DNA of 64,000 nt from JASBTN01 sp965228805 (GCF_965228805.1 NZ_CBDDIE010000003.1:1240001-1304000), one strand, 5' to 3'. Counted from the first letter of the stretch, positions 33,442 to 43,482 are shown. Made by a program: numbers and translations. The notes: generated from the letters alone by a model not told the origin.

Positions 33442-34425
33442 ATGTCGAAACTCGTCACCATCTATGGCGGTTCGGGCTTTGTGGGGCGGTACATCGCGCG
33501 CCGCATGGCGAAACAGGGCTGGCGCGTACGCGTCGCCGTGCGTCGTCCCAACGAAGCGCTTTATGTAAAACCATACGGTGCCGTCGGCCAGGTCGAACCC
33601 ATCCTGTGTAACATTCGCGACGATGACAGCGTGCGCGCCGCCATGCAGGGGGCCGATGCGGTGGTCAACTGCGTGGGGGTTCTGGTCTCGTTGGGCAAGA
33701 ACAGCTTCGACGCGGTTCAGAAGGACGGGGCCGCGCGCATTGCCCGCATCGCCACCGAACAGGGGGTGGGCCAGATGGTGCATCTCTCGGCCATCGGTGC
33801 GGATGCCGTCAGCACCTGCGACTACAAGCGCAGCAAGGGCGAGGGTGAAGCCGCTGTTCAGGCCGCTTTCCCGGGTGCGGTGATCCTGCGTCCTTCGCTG
33901 ATCTTCGGGACCGAGGATGGGTTCTTCAACCGCTTCGCTGGCATGGCTGCGCTGATGGGGCCGGTTCTGCCGGTGGTCGGTGCCGAGACGAAGTTCCAGC
34001 CGGTATACGTTGATGATGTGGCTGCCGCCGCCGAAAAGGCTGTGCTGGGCGAGGCGGAGGCTGGCATTTACGAGCTGGGCGGCCCGGACGTCGAAACCAT
34101 GCGCGAGCTGATGCACCGCATGTTGGGTGTGATCCAGCGCCGCCGCGGCGTGGTGAACATCCCGTTCTGGATCGCCCGCATCATGGGCTGGAGCTTTGAC
34201 ATGGTTCAGAAGTTCAGTTTCGGCCTCGTGCCAGCCACGCTAAGCCGCGATCAGGTCAAGGCGCTGCGCGAGGACAATGTGGTGGCCGAGGAAGCGCAGG
34301 GCTTCGAGGCTCTGGGCATTCAGCCCAAGGCGATGGGCGCGATCCTGCCGGATTACCTGTGGCGTTTCCGCCCGTCCGGCCAGTATGCGGCAATCACCAA
34401 CTCGGCCAAGAATCTCAAGGCCTGA
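33442..34425 (+). CDS. Complex I NDUFA9-like NAD(P)-binding protein
   Basis: A 327-residue extended/atypical SDR. YGGSGFVGRYIARRMAKQG is the nucleotide-binding site, GVLVSLGKNSFDAVQKDGAA and HLSAIGADA follow the NDUFA9 subfamily, and the active-site Tyr-x3-Lys is weak (CDYKRSKGEGE), as usual in this group. Relatives are accessory or assembly components of respiratory complex I, with NADPH bound structurally. GGAG lies upstream of the ATG. It is monocistronic and ends at a strong terminator. Confidence 0.85.
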   Translation: MSKLVTIYGGSGFVGRYIARRMAKQGWRVRVAVRRPNEALYVKPYGAVGQVEPILCNIRDDDSVRAAMQGADAVVNCVGVLVSLGKNSFDAVQKDGAARIARIATEQGVGQMVHLSAIGADAVSTCDYKRSKGEGEAAVQAAFPGAVILRPSLIFGTEDGFFNRFAGMAALMGPVLPVVGAETKFQPVYVDDVAAAAEKAVLGEAEAGIYELGGPDVETMRELMHRMLGVIQRRRGVVNIPFWIARIMGWSFDMVQKFSFGLVPATLSRDQVKALREDNVVAEEAQGFEALGIQPKAMGAILPDYLWRFRPSGQYAAITNSAKNLKA

Positions 34426-34446
34426 CGGGTTCAGAACTCACGTGAG

Positions 34447-34476
34447 CCGCCGCCCCAATTGGGCGGCGGTTTTTTT
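34447..34476 (+). terminator. Rho-independent terminator
   Basis: CCGCCGCCC pairs with GGGCGGCGG around CAATT, followed by seven T. It ends the NDUFA9-like gene and lies at the end of the convergent uppP gene. Confidence 0.9.
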
Positions 34477-35279
34477 CAGCTATAGGCGAAGCCCAAGAGA
34501 ACCCCGCCCAGCGCGACGCGGTAGATCACGTAGGGGGTAAAGTTTACCGATTTCAGCAGCCGCATCATCAGGCTCAACGCCAGCAGAGCGGCGACGCAGG
34601 AGAAGGTGGCGGCAATTGCGCCGTCCCGCGCAGCGGCCATGTTCGCCGTTCCGACGACTTCGATCCCCAACAGCGTGCCCGAGGCGATGATCGTCGGGAT
34701 CGACATCAGCATGGCCAGCTTTGCGCCATCCTCGCGCGCATAGCCCAGCGCGCGGGCGCCGGAGATCGTTGCGCCCGACCTGGAGGTGCCCGGTATCAGT
34801 GCCAAAGCCTGCCACAGCCCCATGATCAGCGCATCGCGCAGGGACCAGTCGCCCTCGCGCTTGGTTGTCGGGCCACGCTTGTCGGCCAGCCAGAGCACGA
34901 CACCGAAGGTGATCATGGTCCAGCCGATCACGGCGACCGAACGCATCGCGTCGGACAGGCCCGTTGCCTTCAGCACAAACCCTGCGATGACAACCGGTAT
35001 GGTGGAGGCCGCCAGCAGGAAGGCCAGCCGAGAGCCTGGCGTGTCGATCTTGCCGCGCAGCAGGCGCGGCACCCCGCCCATCGCCGCGCGAACATCCGCC
35101 CAGAAGAACAGGATCACCGCGATCAGCGTGCCCAGATGCACCGCCACATCGATCACCTGGCCCTGATCCTCATAGCCTGTCAGCGTGGGAATCAGAATCA
35201 GGTGGCCAGAGGAGGACACCGGAAGGAACTCGGTAACCCCTTGAACCACGGCGATTATGAAGAGGTGCAGCAGTGACAT
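34476..35279 (-). CDS. uppP: Undecaprenyl-diphosphatase UppP/BacA
   Basis: A 267-residue integral membrane phosphatase that recycles undecaprenyl diphosphate to the monophosphate carrier for peptidoglycan and other envelope polymers. Family motifs are present: GVTEFLPVSSSGHLIL near residue 14 and ALIPGTSRSGATISGARALG near residue 160. The length is normal. It stands alone and converges on the NDUFA9-like gene. Confidence 0.95.
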   Translation of the reverse strand: MSLLHLFIIAVVQGVTEFLPVSSSGHLILIPTLTGYEDQGQVIDVAVHLGTLIAVILFFWADVRAAMGGVPRLLRGKIDTPGSRLAFLLAASTIPVVIAGFVLKATGLSDAMRSVAVIGWTMITFGVVLWLADKRGPTTKREGDWSLRDALIMGLWQALALIPGTSRSGATISGARALGYAREDGAKLAMLMSIPTIIASGTLLGIEVVGTANMAAARDGAIAATFSCVAALLALSLMMRLLKSVNFTPYVIYRVALGGVLLGFAYS

Positions 35280-35385
35280 CTTGACCCGTTCAGTTAGAAG
35301 CTGGCGTCAAGCTAACTGATTGAGGTGAAAAGGAAAGCCGGTATAAGGGTCATAGTATATTACCTAAAACTTTGCCACAACGTTG

Positions 35386-35408
35386 CTGTTCGGCCCAAAA
35401 TCGAACAG
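35386..35408. promoter_or_regulatory. Inverted repeat upstream of gltD
   Basis: CTGTTCG (35386-35392) and CGAACAG (35402-35408) are exact inverted repeats with 9 bases between them, about 92 bases before the gltD ATG in the only long AT-rich gap of this area. A possible operator for nitrogen control of the glt operon; no known consensus is claimed. Confidence 0.4.
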
Positions 35409-35499
35409 AATATTTGATTATAGGGCAGCACTTCTGACTTTTCTTTTTTCCTCGACCCGATTACACAAACGAACCTAGCCAAAAGATGGAGAGCGAGGG

Positions 35500-36933
35500 A
35501 TGGCCAAGCAGCCGATGCTGAAATTCGTGACCGTGGACCGCGACATGCCCGAAAAGCGTGGGGCAGAGGCGCGTAGCCAGGATTTCAACGAAATCTATGC
35601 CGAGTTCGCCGCCGCCAAGGCCGAGGAACAGGCAAGCCGCTGCAGCCAGTGCGGCGTGCCCTATTGCCAGGCACACTGCCCCCTGTCCAACAACATCCCC
35701 GACTGGCTACGCATGACTGCCACCGGTCGGTTGAAAGAAGCCTATGCGCTCAGCCAGTCCACCAACACCTTCCCGGAAATCTGCGGCCGCATCTGCCCGC
35801 AGGACCGCCTGTGTGAAGGCAACTGCGTGATCGAACAGTCGGGCCATGAGACCGTGACCATCGGCGCGGTGGAAAAATACATTACCGATACCGCCTGGGA
35901 AGAAGGCTGGGTCGAGGACATCGTGCCCGGCGCCCAACGGGGCGAAAGCGTGGGCATCATCGGCGCGGGCCCCGGTGGTCTGGCTGCTGCCGATCGCCTG
36001 GTGCGTGCGGGCATCCAGGTCACCGTCTATGACCGCCACGACCGCGCTGGCGGGTTGCTGACCTATGGCATCCCGGGCTTCAAGCTGGAGAAGGACGTGA
36101 TCATGCGCCGCTTCGACCAGTTGGAAAAGGCCGGTGTGAAATTCGTGCTGAACTGCAATGTCGGCGAGGATCTGACCTTCCAGGCCATTCGCGGCCAGCA
36201 TGACGCAGTGCTGATTGCCACCGGCGTCTACAAGTCGCGCGACCTGCAGGGCCCCGGCGCGGGCGCGCAGGGCATCGTCAAGGCAATCGACTATCTGACC
36301 TGCTCGAACCGTCTGAATTTCGGCGACACCGTGGCTGAATACGAAAGCGGTGAGCTGAATGCCGAGGGCAAGAAGGTCGTCGTCATCGGCGGCGGCGACA
36401 CCGCGATGGATTGTGTGCGCACGGCCATTCGTCAGGGCGCCGAGAGCGTCAAATGCCTCTACCGCCGCGACCGCGCCAACATGCCGGGTTCGCAGCGAGA
36501 AACCAAGAATGCGGAAGAGGAAGGTGTGGAATTCGTCTGGCTCGCCGCGCCCAAGGGCTTTGCCGGTGATCCGGTCAGCGGCGTCATGGTGCAGAAAATG
36601 CGCCTGGGCGCCCCGGATGCGTCGGGCCGTCAGAGCCCCGAGGTGATCGAAGGCGCGGACTACGTCGAAGAGGCTGACCTGGTGATCAAGGCGCTGGGTT
36701 TCGAGCCCGAAGACCTGCCGACCCTCTGGGGTGAACCCGACCTGCCGGTAACCCGCTGGGGCACTATCAAGGCCCAGTTCAACACTGGCCGGACCGATCT
36801 GGACGGTGTCTGGGCCGTGGGCGACATCGTGCGCGGTGCCTCGTTGGTGGTCTGGGCGATCAAGGATGGGCGTGACGCCGCCGACAACATCCTGGACACG
36901 CTGAACGCCCAGGCGCAGGTCGCTGCGGAATAA
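35500..36933 (+). CDS. gltD: Glutamate synthase (NADPH) small subunit
   Basis: The 477-residue beta subunit of NADPH-dependent glutamate synthase. N-terminal Cys clusters CSQCGVPYCQAHC and CGRICPQDRLCEGNC bind the two 4Fe-4S centres, IIGAGPGGLAAADRL is the FAD site and VVIGGGDTAMDCVRTA the NADPH site. It passes electrons from NADPH to GltB for making two glutamates from glutamine and 2-oxoglutarate. GAGCGAGG precedes the start. Here gltD comes first and three other genes separate it from gltB, all in one direction with small gaps or overlaps. Confidence 0.95.
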   Translation: MAKQPMLKFVTVDRDMPEKRGAEARSQDFNEIYAEFAAAKAEEQASRCSQCGVPYCQAHCPLSNNIPDWLRMTATGRLKEAYALSQSTNTFPEICGRICPQDRLCEGNCVIEQSGHETVTIGAVEKYITDTAWEEGWVEDIVPGAQRGESVGIIGAGPGGLAAADRLVRAGIQVTVYDRHDRAGGLLTYGIPGFKLEKDVIMRRFDQLEKAGVKFVLNCNVGEDLTFQAIRGQHDAVLIATGVYKSRDLQGPGAGAQGIVKAIDYLTCSNRLNFGDTVAEYESGELNAEGKKVVVIGGGDTAMDCVRTAIRQGAESVKCLYRRDRANMPGSQRETKNAEEEGVEFVWLAAPKGFAGDPVSGVMVQKMRLGAPDASGRQSPEVIEGADYVEEADLVIKALGFEPEDLPTLWGEPDLPVTRWGTIKAQFNTGRTDLDGVWAVGDIVRGASLVVWAIKDGRDAADNILDTLNAQAQVAAE

Positions 36934-36935
36934 CC

Positions 36936-37784
36936 ATGGCCGACGCCGTCGTTCACCAATACCAGCTGCTGCACGCAGACCCCGGGCTGAGGATCACCTT
37001 TCAGCCCGGCAAGGGTCGTGCGCTGGTGGTGAACTTCATGACCTTCGGCTCGCATCAGCGCGGGTGGGATATCCCGGACGTTGGCATGCCCGACCAGTTG
37101 AGTGAAGCCGCACAGCACAATGTCCTGCACATCAAGGACATGACCGGTGGCTACTACACCCACCCTGGCCAGATCCGCACCATCGTCGACACGCTGTCCG
37201 CCCTGCAGAAGGACCATCGGTTCGAGAAGCTGGTGAGCTTCGGCAACTCGATGGGCGGCTATGGCGCGATTCTGTTCAACCGTTGGGTGCCCTTCGATGC
37301 GACGGTTGCGGGCACGCCGGTCGTGGACCTGGGCCCTCTGACGCGCCGGATCGACCCGCGCGGGGATCGCATCCTGTGGAATGTGCATGACCAGGCCGAG
37401 GGGACCTCAATCCTGGGCACGGCGGCGGCTTGCAAGCGGCTTTACATGTTCTACCCGCTCTCGACGCCCGACCTGGCCCATGCCGCTCTGTTTCCGCAGA
37501 GTGACACGGTGCATCACTTTGCGTTTCCCGCAGGTCCGCACGCGATTTTCGTGCCGATGCTGAAGAAATTCGGCGTGGGTGCGTTGATCCGTCGTGTCCT
37601 GGCCGACGACCCCGCCGCGGTGGCACGTCTGGTTGCGCAATATGGCGGGTTCGACCGGTCGCAAGGCGCCGATGAGGATGTAATTGCCGATCTGGCCGAA
37701 GCGCCCGAACTGCCCCAGCTGTCCATCAATGAAACGCCCGCAGAAATGGCCGAGATTCGCGAACGTACCGGGAGCGCCGCATGA
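36936..37784 (+). CDS. Alpha/beta-hydrolase-like protein of unknown substrate
   Basis: A 282-residue protein with the nucleophile elbow GNSMGGYGA (Ser105), a preceding strand FEKLVSFGN and a late GPHAIFVPM that may provide the His. This fits the alpha/beta-hydrolase fold, but the substrate is unknown. It begins 2 bases after gltD and overlaps the following secreted-protein gene by 4, so it belongs to the glt operon. No signal peptide, so probably cytoplasmic. Confidence 0.75.
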   Translation: MADAVVHQYQLLHADPGLRITFQPGKGRALVVNFMTFGSHQRGWDIPDVGMPDQLSEAAQHNVLHIKDMTGGYYTHPGQIRTIVDTLSALQKDHRFEKLVSFGNSMGGYGAILFNRWVPFDATVAGTPVVDLGPLTRRIDPRGDRILWNVHDQAEGTSILGTAAACKRLYMFYPLSTPDLAHAALFPQSDTVHHFAFPAGPHAIFVPMLKKFGVGALIRRVLADDPAAVARLVAQYGGFDRSQGADEDVIADLAEAPELPQLSINETPAEMAEIRERTGSAA

Positions 37785-38467
37785 AACGCTTGATCCCCCT
37801 ACTGCTCCTGCCCTTGCCAGCAATGGCGTCCGAGTCCATCGTGCCCGAGGGTTGCGAGGCCTTCCTGACAGTGCAGACCCAAGGCTGTACCTCGCTCCTG
37901 ATGTGGCGTTGCGAGAAAGAGCCCGAGGGCTACCATTGGTCTGCCGCCTTCGACGATCAAGGGCTGCTGTCGGTGTCGTCCTATGATCACCAGTACCAAT
38001 GGCTCGACACCACCTACCTGTGGGACAACTCGCGCGAAGTGCTGTTGGACAGCGAAGACCCGATCCACATGGATGACCTGTTCGAGACCGGGCATGACAC
38101 CTTTGCCTTTACCGTGCGCCGCACCATGGTGGGCCACACCCAGACCATGCGCGTGATTGGCGCGGATGTGCTGACCGGCGAAAGCGTGACCATCGACGGG
38201 GTTGCGCTGGAGGAACTGGCGACCGAGCTGCGTTATTTCACCGAAGGCGGTGAGGTTGATTACCAGTCCAAGGGCACCCAATACGTTAGCCGCGAGATGC
38301 GCCTGTTCTTCCCGGCCCAGGACGAGGTCGTGGCCCAGGACGGCGGCACCATCGAATACGACTCGCGTCCGGTGGATTTCATCTACCCCGGTGAACCCGG
38401 CTTCGGTGTCACGACGCCGTTGTATGGCTGCGAAGAGATCAAGACAGGGCATCGCGATGCAGGGTAG
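37781..38467 (+). CDS. Secreted protein of unknown function
   Basis: A 228-residue protein with a signal peptide (residues 1-17, after PAMA) and a mature beta-rich domain. Cysteines at about 24, 35 and 43 and one near the end (YGCEE) could form disulfides. No family recognised. It overlaps the upstream hydrolase (ATGA) and the downstream GFA-like gene, so it is co-transcribed with glutamate synthase genes; a functional link is not evident. Confidence 0.7.
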   Translation: MKRLIPLLLLPLPAMASESIVPEGCEAFLTVQTQGCTSLLMWRCEKEPEGYHWSAAFDDQGLLSVSSYDHQYQWLDTTYLWDNSREVLLDSEDPIHMDDLFETGHDTFAFTVRRTMVGHTQTMRVIGADVLTGESVTIDGVALEELATELRYFTEGGEVDYQSKGTQYVSREMRLFFPAQDEVVAQDGGTIEYDSRPVDFIYPGEPGFGVTTPLYGCEEIKTGHRDAG

Positions 38468-38885
38468 ATGCATGTGCGGGGCCGTTACGATCAATGCGAC
38501 CCTGACCGAAGACCGGCTGCGGGCCTGCCACTGCGACATGTGCCGCGCCTGGACCTCTGGTGCTTTTGTGTCCGTGGCCAGTGAGCCGGGCAGCGTGACC
38601 GCCGAGGGGCCGATCAAGGTGATCCAGACTTCGGACTGGGCCCAGCGCGCAATCTGCGCCGAATGCGGCAGCCCGCTGTGGTACGAGATCACCGCCGAGG
38701 GTCCCGGACATGGGCAGAAGAACCTATCCGCCGGCCTGTTCCCGGATGCAGCAGGCATGGACCTGAAACTGGAATTTTATAGCGACAAGAAACCTGGTGG
38801 CTATGCCTTTGATGGCGACCACAGGAAGATGACCGAGGCTGAAATGCTTGCCATTTTCGCCCCGAAAGACGGAGACACGACATGA
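38457..38885 (+). CDS. GFA-family (glutathione-dependent formaldehyde-activating-like) protein
   Basis: A 142-residue protein with the GFA zinc pattern: RCMCGAV (Cys 5 and 7), CHCDMC (24, 26, 29) and CAECGSPLW. This fold holds two zinc ions; most members have no proven activity and the formaldehyde role is doubtful even for the namesake. The start at 38457 overlaps the secreted-protein gene by 11 bases and the stop overlaps gltB (ATGA). The open frame upstream is not used. Confidence 0.85.
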   Translation: MQGRCMCGAVTINATLTEDRLRACHCDMCRAWTSGAFVSVASEPGSVTAEGPIKVIQTSDWAQRAICAECGSPLWYEITAEGPGHGQKNLSAGLFPDAAGMDLKLEFYSDKKPGGYAFDGDHRKMTEAEMLAIFAPKDGDTT

Positions 38886-41800
38886 CCAAATATGATGCCG
38901 AATGGGTCAAGAACGAAGAAGCCCGCCGCGCCTATATGGCCGAGCATTCGCTCTATCGCGCTGAAGACGAGCACAGTTCCTGCGGCGTTGGCCTGGTGGT
39001 GTCCGTGGATGGCAAGCCTTCGCGCAAGGTCGTCGATGCGGGTATCGACGCGCTGAAGGCGATCTGGCACCGGGGCGCCGTGGACGCCGACGGCAAGACC
39101 GGTGACGGTGCGGGCATCCATGTGCAGATCCCGGTTCCCTTCTTCTATGACCAGATCCGCCGCACCGGGCACGAGCCCCGCATGGACGAGCTGATCGCGG
39201 TCGGTCAGGTCTTCCTGCCCCGCACCGATTTCGGTGCGCAGGAAACCTGTCGCACCATCGTCGAGACCGAAGTCCTGAAAATGGGCTATTCGATCTATGG
39301 CTGGCGCCACGTGCCGGTCGATGTCTCCTGCCTGGGCGAGAAGGCCAATGCGACCCGTCCGGAGATCGAGCAGATCCTGATCTCGAACTCCAAGGGTGTG
39401 GACGAAGAGACCTTTGAACGCGAGCTTTACGTGATCCGTCGCCGGATCGAGAAAGCCGCTCAGGCGGCCTCGATCAATGACCTCTACCTGGCGTCGCTGT
39501 CCTGCCGCTCGATCATCTACAAGGGCATGATGCTGGCTGAACAGGTCGCCGTCTTCTACCCGGACCTGCTGGACGAACGGTTCGAATCGGCCTTCGCGAT
39601 CTATCACCAGCGCTATTCCACCAATACCTTCCCGCAATGGTGGCTGGCTCAGCCCTTCCGCATGTTGGCTCATAACGGCGAGATCAACACGCTGAAGGGC
39701 AACGTCAACTGGATGAAAAGCCACGAGATCCGCATGGCCTCGTCCTTCTTTGGCGAGTTGGCTGAGGACATCAAGCCGATCGTCACCGGCGGTGCGTCGG
39801 ACTCCGCCGCGCTGGACGGTGTGTTCGAAGTGCTGGTGCGCGCCGGCCGCTCCGCGCCGATGGCCAAGACCATGCTGGTGCCGGAAAGCTGGTCGAAACA
39901 GGCCGTGGACCTGCCGCAGTCCTGGAAGGATATGTATTCCTACTGCAACTCGGTCATGGAACCCTGGGACGGCCCGGCAGCCCTGGCGATGACCGATGGC
40001 CGCTGGGTCTGTGCGGGTCTGGACCGCAACGGTCTGCGCCCGATGCGTTATGTTGTGACCGGCGACGGGTTGGTGATCGCGGGCTCCGAAGCGGGCATGG
40101 TGCCTACTGACGAAGCGACCGTGGTCGAAAAAGGCGCCCTGGGCCCGGGTCAGATGCTGGCCGTGGATATGGCCGAAGGCGCGCTCTATCACGATACCGA
40201 AATCAAGGACAAACTGGCTGCCAGCCGCCCCTTCGGCGACTGGGTCGGCAAGATCGTCGACATGGATGCCGAGCTGGCCCAGGTCGAGGAACAACCGCTG
40301 TTCACCGGCGAAGAGCTGCGCCAGCGTCAGATCGCGGCCGGTTATACGCTGGAAGAGCTGGAACACATCCTGGCCCCGATGGCCGAGGATGGGAAAGAGG
40401 CGCTGGCCTCGATGGGGGATGACACCCCGTCGGCGGTCCTGTCGACCAAGTATCGCCCGCTGTCCCATTTCTTCCGTCAGAACTTCAGCCAGGTGACCAA
40501 CCCGCCGATCGACAGCTTGCGCGAATATCGCGTGATGTCGCTGAAAACGCGGTTCGGCAACCTCAAGAACGTGCTCGACGAAAGCTCCAGCCAGACGGAA
40601 ATCCTGGTGCTGGACAGCCCCTTCGTCGGCAACGCTCAGTTCGACAGGCTGGTTGAAGGCTTCAATACGCAGATGGCGCGGATTGACTGCACCTTCCCGG
40701 CTGACGCCGGGGCTGGTGGGCTGTCTGCAGGCCTCAAACGCATCCGCGAGGAGGCGGAAGAGGCCGTGCGTTCCGGCGCGGGCCACATCGTCCTGTCGGA
40801 TCGTGACCAGGGCGAGGGCCGTATTGCCATGCCGATGATCCTGGCGACCTCGGCCGTGCACAGCTGGCTGACTCGCAAGGGCCTGCGCACCTTTACCTCG
40901 CTGAACGTGCGCTCGGCCGAATGTATCGACCCGCATTACTTTGCAGTCCTGGTTGGCTGTGGTGCGACCACCGTCAACGCCTACCTGGCCGAGGACAGCC
41001 TGGCCGACCGCATCGACCGTGGCCTGCTGGACTGCACCCTGACCGAGGCGACCCGTCGCTACCGCGAGGCCATCGACCAGGGTCTGCTGAAGATCATGGC
41101 GAAGATGGGGATCTCGGTCATTTCTTCCTACCGTGGTGGTTTGAACTTCGAGGCCGTGGGGCTGTCGCGCGCCATGTGCGCCGAATATTTCCCCGGCATG
41201 GTGTCGCGGATTTCGGGCATCGGTGTGTCGGGCATTCAGAAGAAGCTGGAAGCGGTGCACGCCGCGGGCTTCGGCGCAGGAAATGGGGGTGGCAACGCGG
41301 CCATGCCGGTCGGCGGCTTCTACAAGGCGCGCCGCTCCGGCGAGACCCATGCCTGGGAAGCCCAGACCATGCACCTGTTGCAGCACGCCTGTAACAAGGC
41401 GTCCTATGAGCTGTGGAAACAGTATTCATCCCGCATGCAGTCGAACCCGCCGATCCACCTGCGTGACCTGTTGGACATCAAGCCCATCGGCACGCCGGTT
41501 CCGATTGAAGAGGTCGAATCGATCACCGCGATCCGCAAGCGTTTCGTCACCCCGGGCATGTCCCTGGGCGCCCTGTCGCCCGAGGCACACCGTACCCTGT
41601 CGATCGCGATGAACCGCATCGGCGCCAAGTCGGATTCGGGTGAAGGCGGCGAAAGCCCCGAGGATTTCACCCCCGAACCCAATGGCGACAACGCGTCGGC
41701 GAAGATCAAGCAGGTCGCGTCGGGCCGTTTCGGCGTGACGGCAGAATATCTGCTGCATTGTGAAGAGCTTGAGATCAAGGTTGCCCAGGGCGCCAAGCCC

Positions 41801-43432
41801 GGCGAGGGTGGTCAGCTGCCCGGCATGAAGGTCACCGACCTGATTGCCAAGCTGCGCCATTCGACCAAGGGCGTGACCCTGATCTCGCCGCCGCCGCACC
41901 ACGATATCTATTCGATCGAGGATCTGGCGCAGCTGATCTACGACCTCAAGCAGATCAACCCGCGCTGCAAGGTGACGGTCAAGCTGGTGGCCTCGTCCGG
42001 TGTCGGCACGATTGCCGCCGGTGTGGCCAAGGCCAAGGCGGATATCATCCTGATCTCGGGCCACAATGGTGGCACCGGCGCCAGCCCGGCGACCTCGATC
42101 AAGTTCGCTGGTCTGCCGTGGGAAATGGGCCTGACCGAAGCGCACCAGGTGCTCGCCATGAACAACCTGCGCGAACGCGTGACCCTGCGCACCGATGGTG
42201 GTCTGCGCACCGGTCGTGACATCGTCATGGCCGCGATGATGGGGGCCGAGGAATACGGTATCGGCACCGCCGCCCTGATCGCCATGGGCTGCATCATGGT
42301 GCGCCAGTGCCAGTCGAACACCTGCCCGGTCGGCGTCTGTACCCAGGACGACGACCTGCGCGCCAAGTTCGAGGGCACGGCGGACAAGGTGGTCAACCTG
42401 ATCACCTTCTACGCCCAGGAAGTACGCGAGATCCTGGCCCGCATCGGCGCCCGTTCGCTGGACGAGATCATCGGCCGTGCCGACCTGCTAAGCCAGGTCA
42501 GCCGGGGTGCCGCGCATTTGGATGATCTGGACCTGAACCCGCTTCTGCTGACCGTGGATGGTGCGGATTCGATCGTCTACGACCGTGACCAGCCGCGCAA
42601 CGCCGTGCCTGACACGCTGGATGCCGAGATCGTGCGCGACGCGCATCGCTTCCTGGAGGATGGCGAGAAGATGCAGCTCAGCTATGCCGTGCAGAACACC
42701 CACCGCACCGTGGGCACCCGCACGTCGAGCCACATCGTGCAGAACTTCGGCATGCGCAACAATCTTCAGCCGGATCACCTAACGGTGAAACTGACGGGCT
42801 CTGCCGGTCAGGCGCTGGGCGCCTTTGCCGCGCCGGGACTGAAGCTGGAGGTGTCGGGTGACGCCAACGACTATGTCGGCAAGGGCCTGTCCGGCGGCAC
42901 CGTCGTGGTGCGCCCGCCGATGGCCTCGCCGCTGGTTGCGTCGGAGAATACGATCATCGGCAACACGGTTCTGTACGGCGCCACCGACGGCTACCTCTTT
43001 GCTGCCGGCCGCGCGGGCGAACGGTTTGCCGTGCGCAACTCCGGCGCCAAGGTGGTGATCGAGGGCTGCGGCGCCTGTGGTTGCGAATACATGACCGGCG
43101 GGATCGCGGTGATCCTGGGCACGATTGGGTCGAACTTCGGTGCAGGTATGACCGGGGGCATGGCCTACCTTTATGATCCGGAAGGTGACGCCCAGAACCA
43201 CATGAACATGGAGACCCTAGTCACCAACACCGTCGCCAACCCGCATTGGGAGGCCGAGTTGAAAGGGCTGGTTGAGCGGCACTTCGAGGAAACCCGCAGC
43301 GTGAAGGCAGGCGAGATCCTGCAGCATTGGGAGACCGAGAAAGCCAACTTCCTGCAGGTCTGCCCGAAGGAGATGCTGGACAAGCTGCCCGCGCCCCTGG
43401 ACTGCGAAGCGGCGGCGATCCCGGCCGAATAA
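38882..43432 (+). CDS. gltB: Glutamate synthase (NADPH) large subunit
   Basis: The 1516-residue alpha subunit: an N-terminal glutaminase domain whose catalytic Cys is in DEHSSCGVGLVV after about 35 residues of propeptide, a central domain, the FMN/synthase domain (SGHNGGTGASPATSIK, about residue 1060) with the 3Fe-4S cysteines in CIMVRQCQSNTCPVGVC, and the C-terminal beta-helix domain (GGTVVVRPP, GNTVLYGAT, GGMAYLYD). It makes glutamate from glutamine-derived ammonia and 2-oxoglutarate with electrons from GltD. It ends the operon and is followed by a terminator. Confidence 0.96.
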   Translation: MTKYDAEWVKNEEARRAYMAEHSLYRAEDEHSSCGVGLVVSVDGKPSRKVVDAGIDALKAIWHRGAVDADGKTGDGAGIHVQIPVPFFYDQIRRTGHEPRMDELIAVGQVFLPRTDFGAQETCRTIVETEVLKMGYSIYGWRHVPVDVSCLGEKANATRPEIEQILISNSKGVDEETFERELYVIRRRIEKAAQAASINDLYLASLSCRSIIYKGMMLAEQVAVFYPDLLDERFESAFAIYHQRYSTNTFPQWWLAQPFRMLAHNGEINTLKGNVNWMKSHEIRMASSFFGELAEDIKPIVTGGASDSAALDGVFEVLVRAGRSAPMAKTMLVPESWSKQAVDLPQSWKDMYSYCNSVMEPWDGPAALAMTDGRWVCAGLDRNGLRPMRYVVTGDGLVIAGSEAGMVPTDEATVVEKGALGPGQMLAVDMAEGALYHDTEIKDKLAASRPFGDWVGKIVDMDAELAQVEEQPLFTGEELRQRQIAAGYTLEELEHILAPMAEDGKEALASMGDDTPSAVLSTKYRPLSHFFRQNFSQVTNPPIDSLREYRVMSLKTRFGNLKNVLDESSSQTEILVLDSPFVGNAQFDRLVEGFNTQMARIDCTFPADAGAGGLSAGLKRIREEAEEAVRSGAGHIVLSDRDQGEGRIAMPMILATSAVHSWLTRKGLRTFTSLNVRSAECIDPHYFAVLVGCGATTVNAYLAEDSLADRIDRGLLDCTLTEATRRYREAIDQGLLKIMAKMGISVISSYRGGLNFEAVGLSRAMCAEYFPGMVSRISGIGVSGIQKKLEAVHAAGFGAGNGGGNAAMPVGGFYKARRSGETHAWEAQTMHLLQHACNKASYELWKQYSSRMQSNPPIHLRDLLDIKPIGTPVPIEEVESITAIRKRFVTPGMSLGALSPEAHRTLSIAMNRIGAKSDSGEGGESPEDFTPEPNGDNASAKIKQVASGRFGVTAEYLLHCEELEIKVAQGAKPGEGGQLPGMKVTDLIAKLRHSTKGVTLISPPPHHDIYSIEDLAQLIYDLKQINPRCKVTVKLVASSGVGTIAAGVAKAKADIILISGHNGGTGASPATSIKFAGLPWEMGLTEAHQVLAMNNLRERVTLRTDGGLRTGRDIVMAAMMGAEEYGIGTAALIAMGCIMVRQCQSNTCPVGVCTQDDDLRAKFEGTADKVVNLITFYAQEVREILARIGARSLDEIIGRADLLSQVSRGAAHLDDLDLNPLLLTVDGADSIVYDRDQPRNAVPDTLDAEIVRDAHRFLEDGEKMQLSYAVQNTHRTVGTRTSSHIVQNFGMRNNLQPDHLTVKLTGSAGQALGAFAAPGLKLEVSGDANDYVGKGLSGGTVVVRPPMASPLVASENTIIGNTVLYGATDGYLFAAGRAGERFAVRNSGAKVVIEGCGACGCEYMTGGIAVILGTIGSNFGAGMTGGMAYLYDPEGDAQNHMNMETLVTNTVANPHWEAELKGLVERHFEETRSVKAGEILQHWETEKANFLQVCPKEMLDKLPAPLDCEAAAIPAE

Positions 43433-43450
43433 CCGGTATCAACACGATAA

Positions 43451-43482
43451 CAAGGGCGGCCTCACCGGGCCGCCCTTTTCCT
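43451..43482 (+). terminator. Terminator after gltB
   Basis: AAGGGCGGCC-TCACC-GGGCCGCCCTT forms a stem followed by TTCCTTTG, shortly after the gltB stop. Confidence 0.85.

Noticed and set aside
38801..41386. 861-codon open frame opposite gltB
   Set aside because: Antisense shadow of gltB with His/Arg/Gln-rich composition and no recognisable domain.
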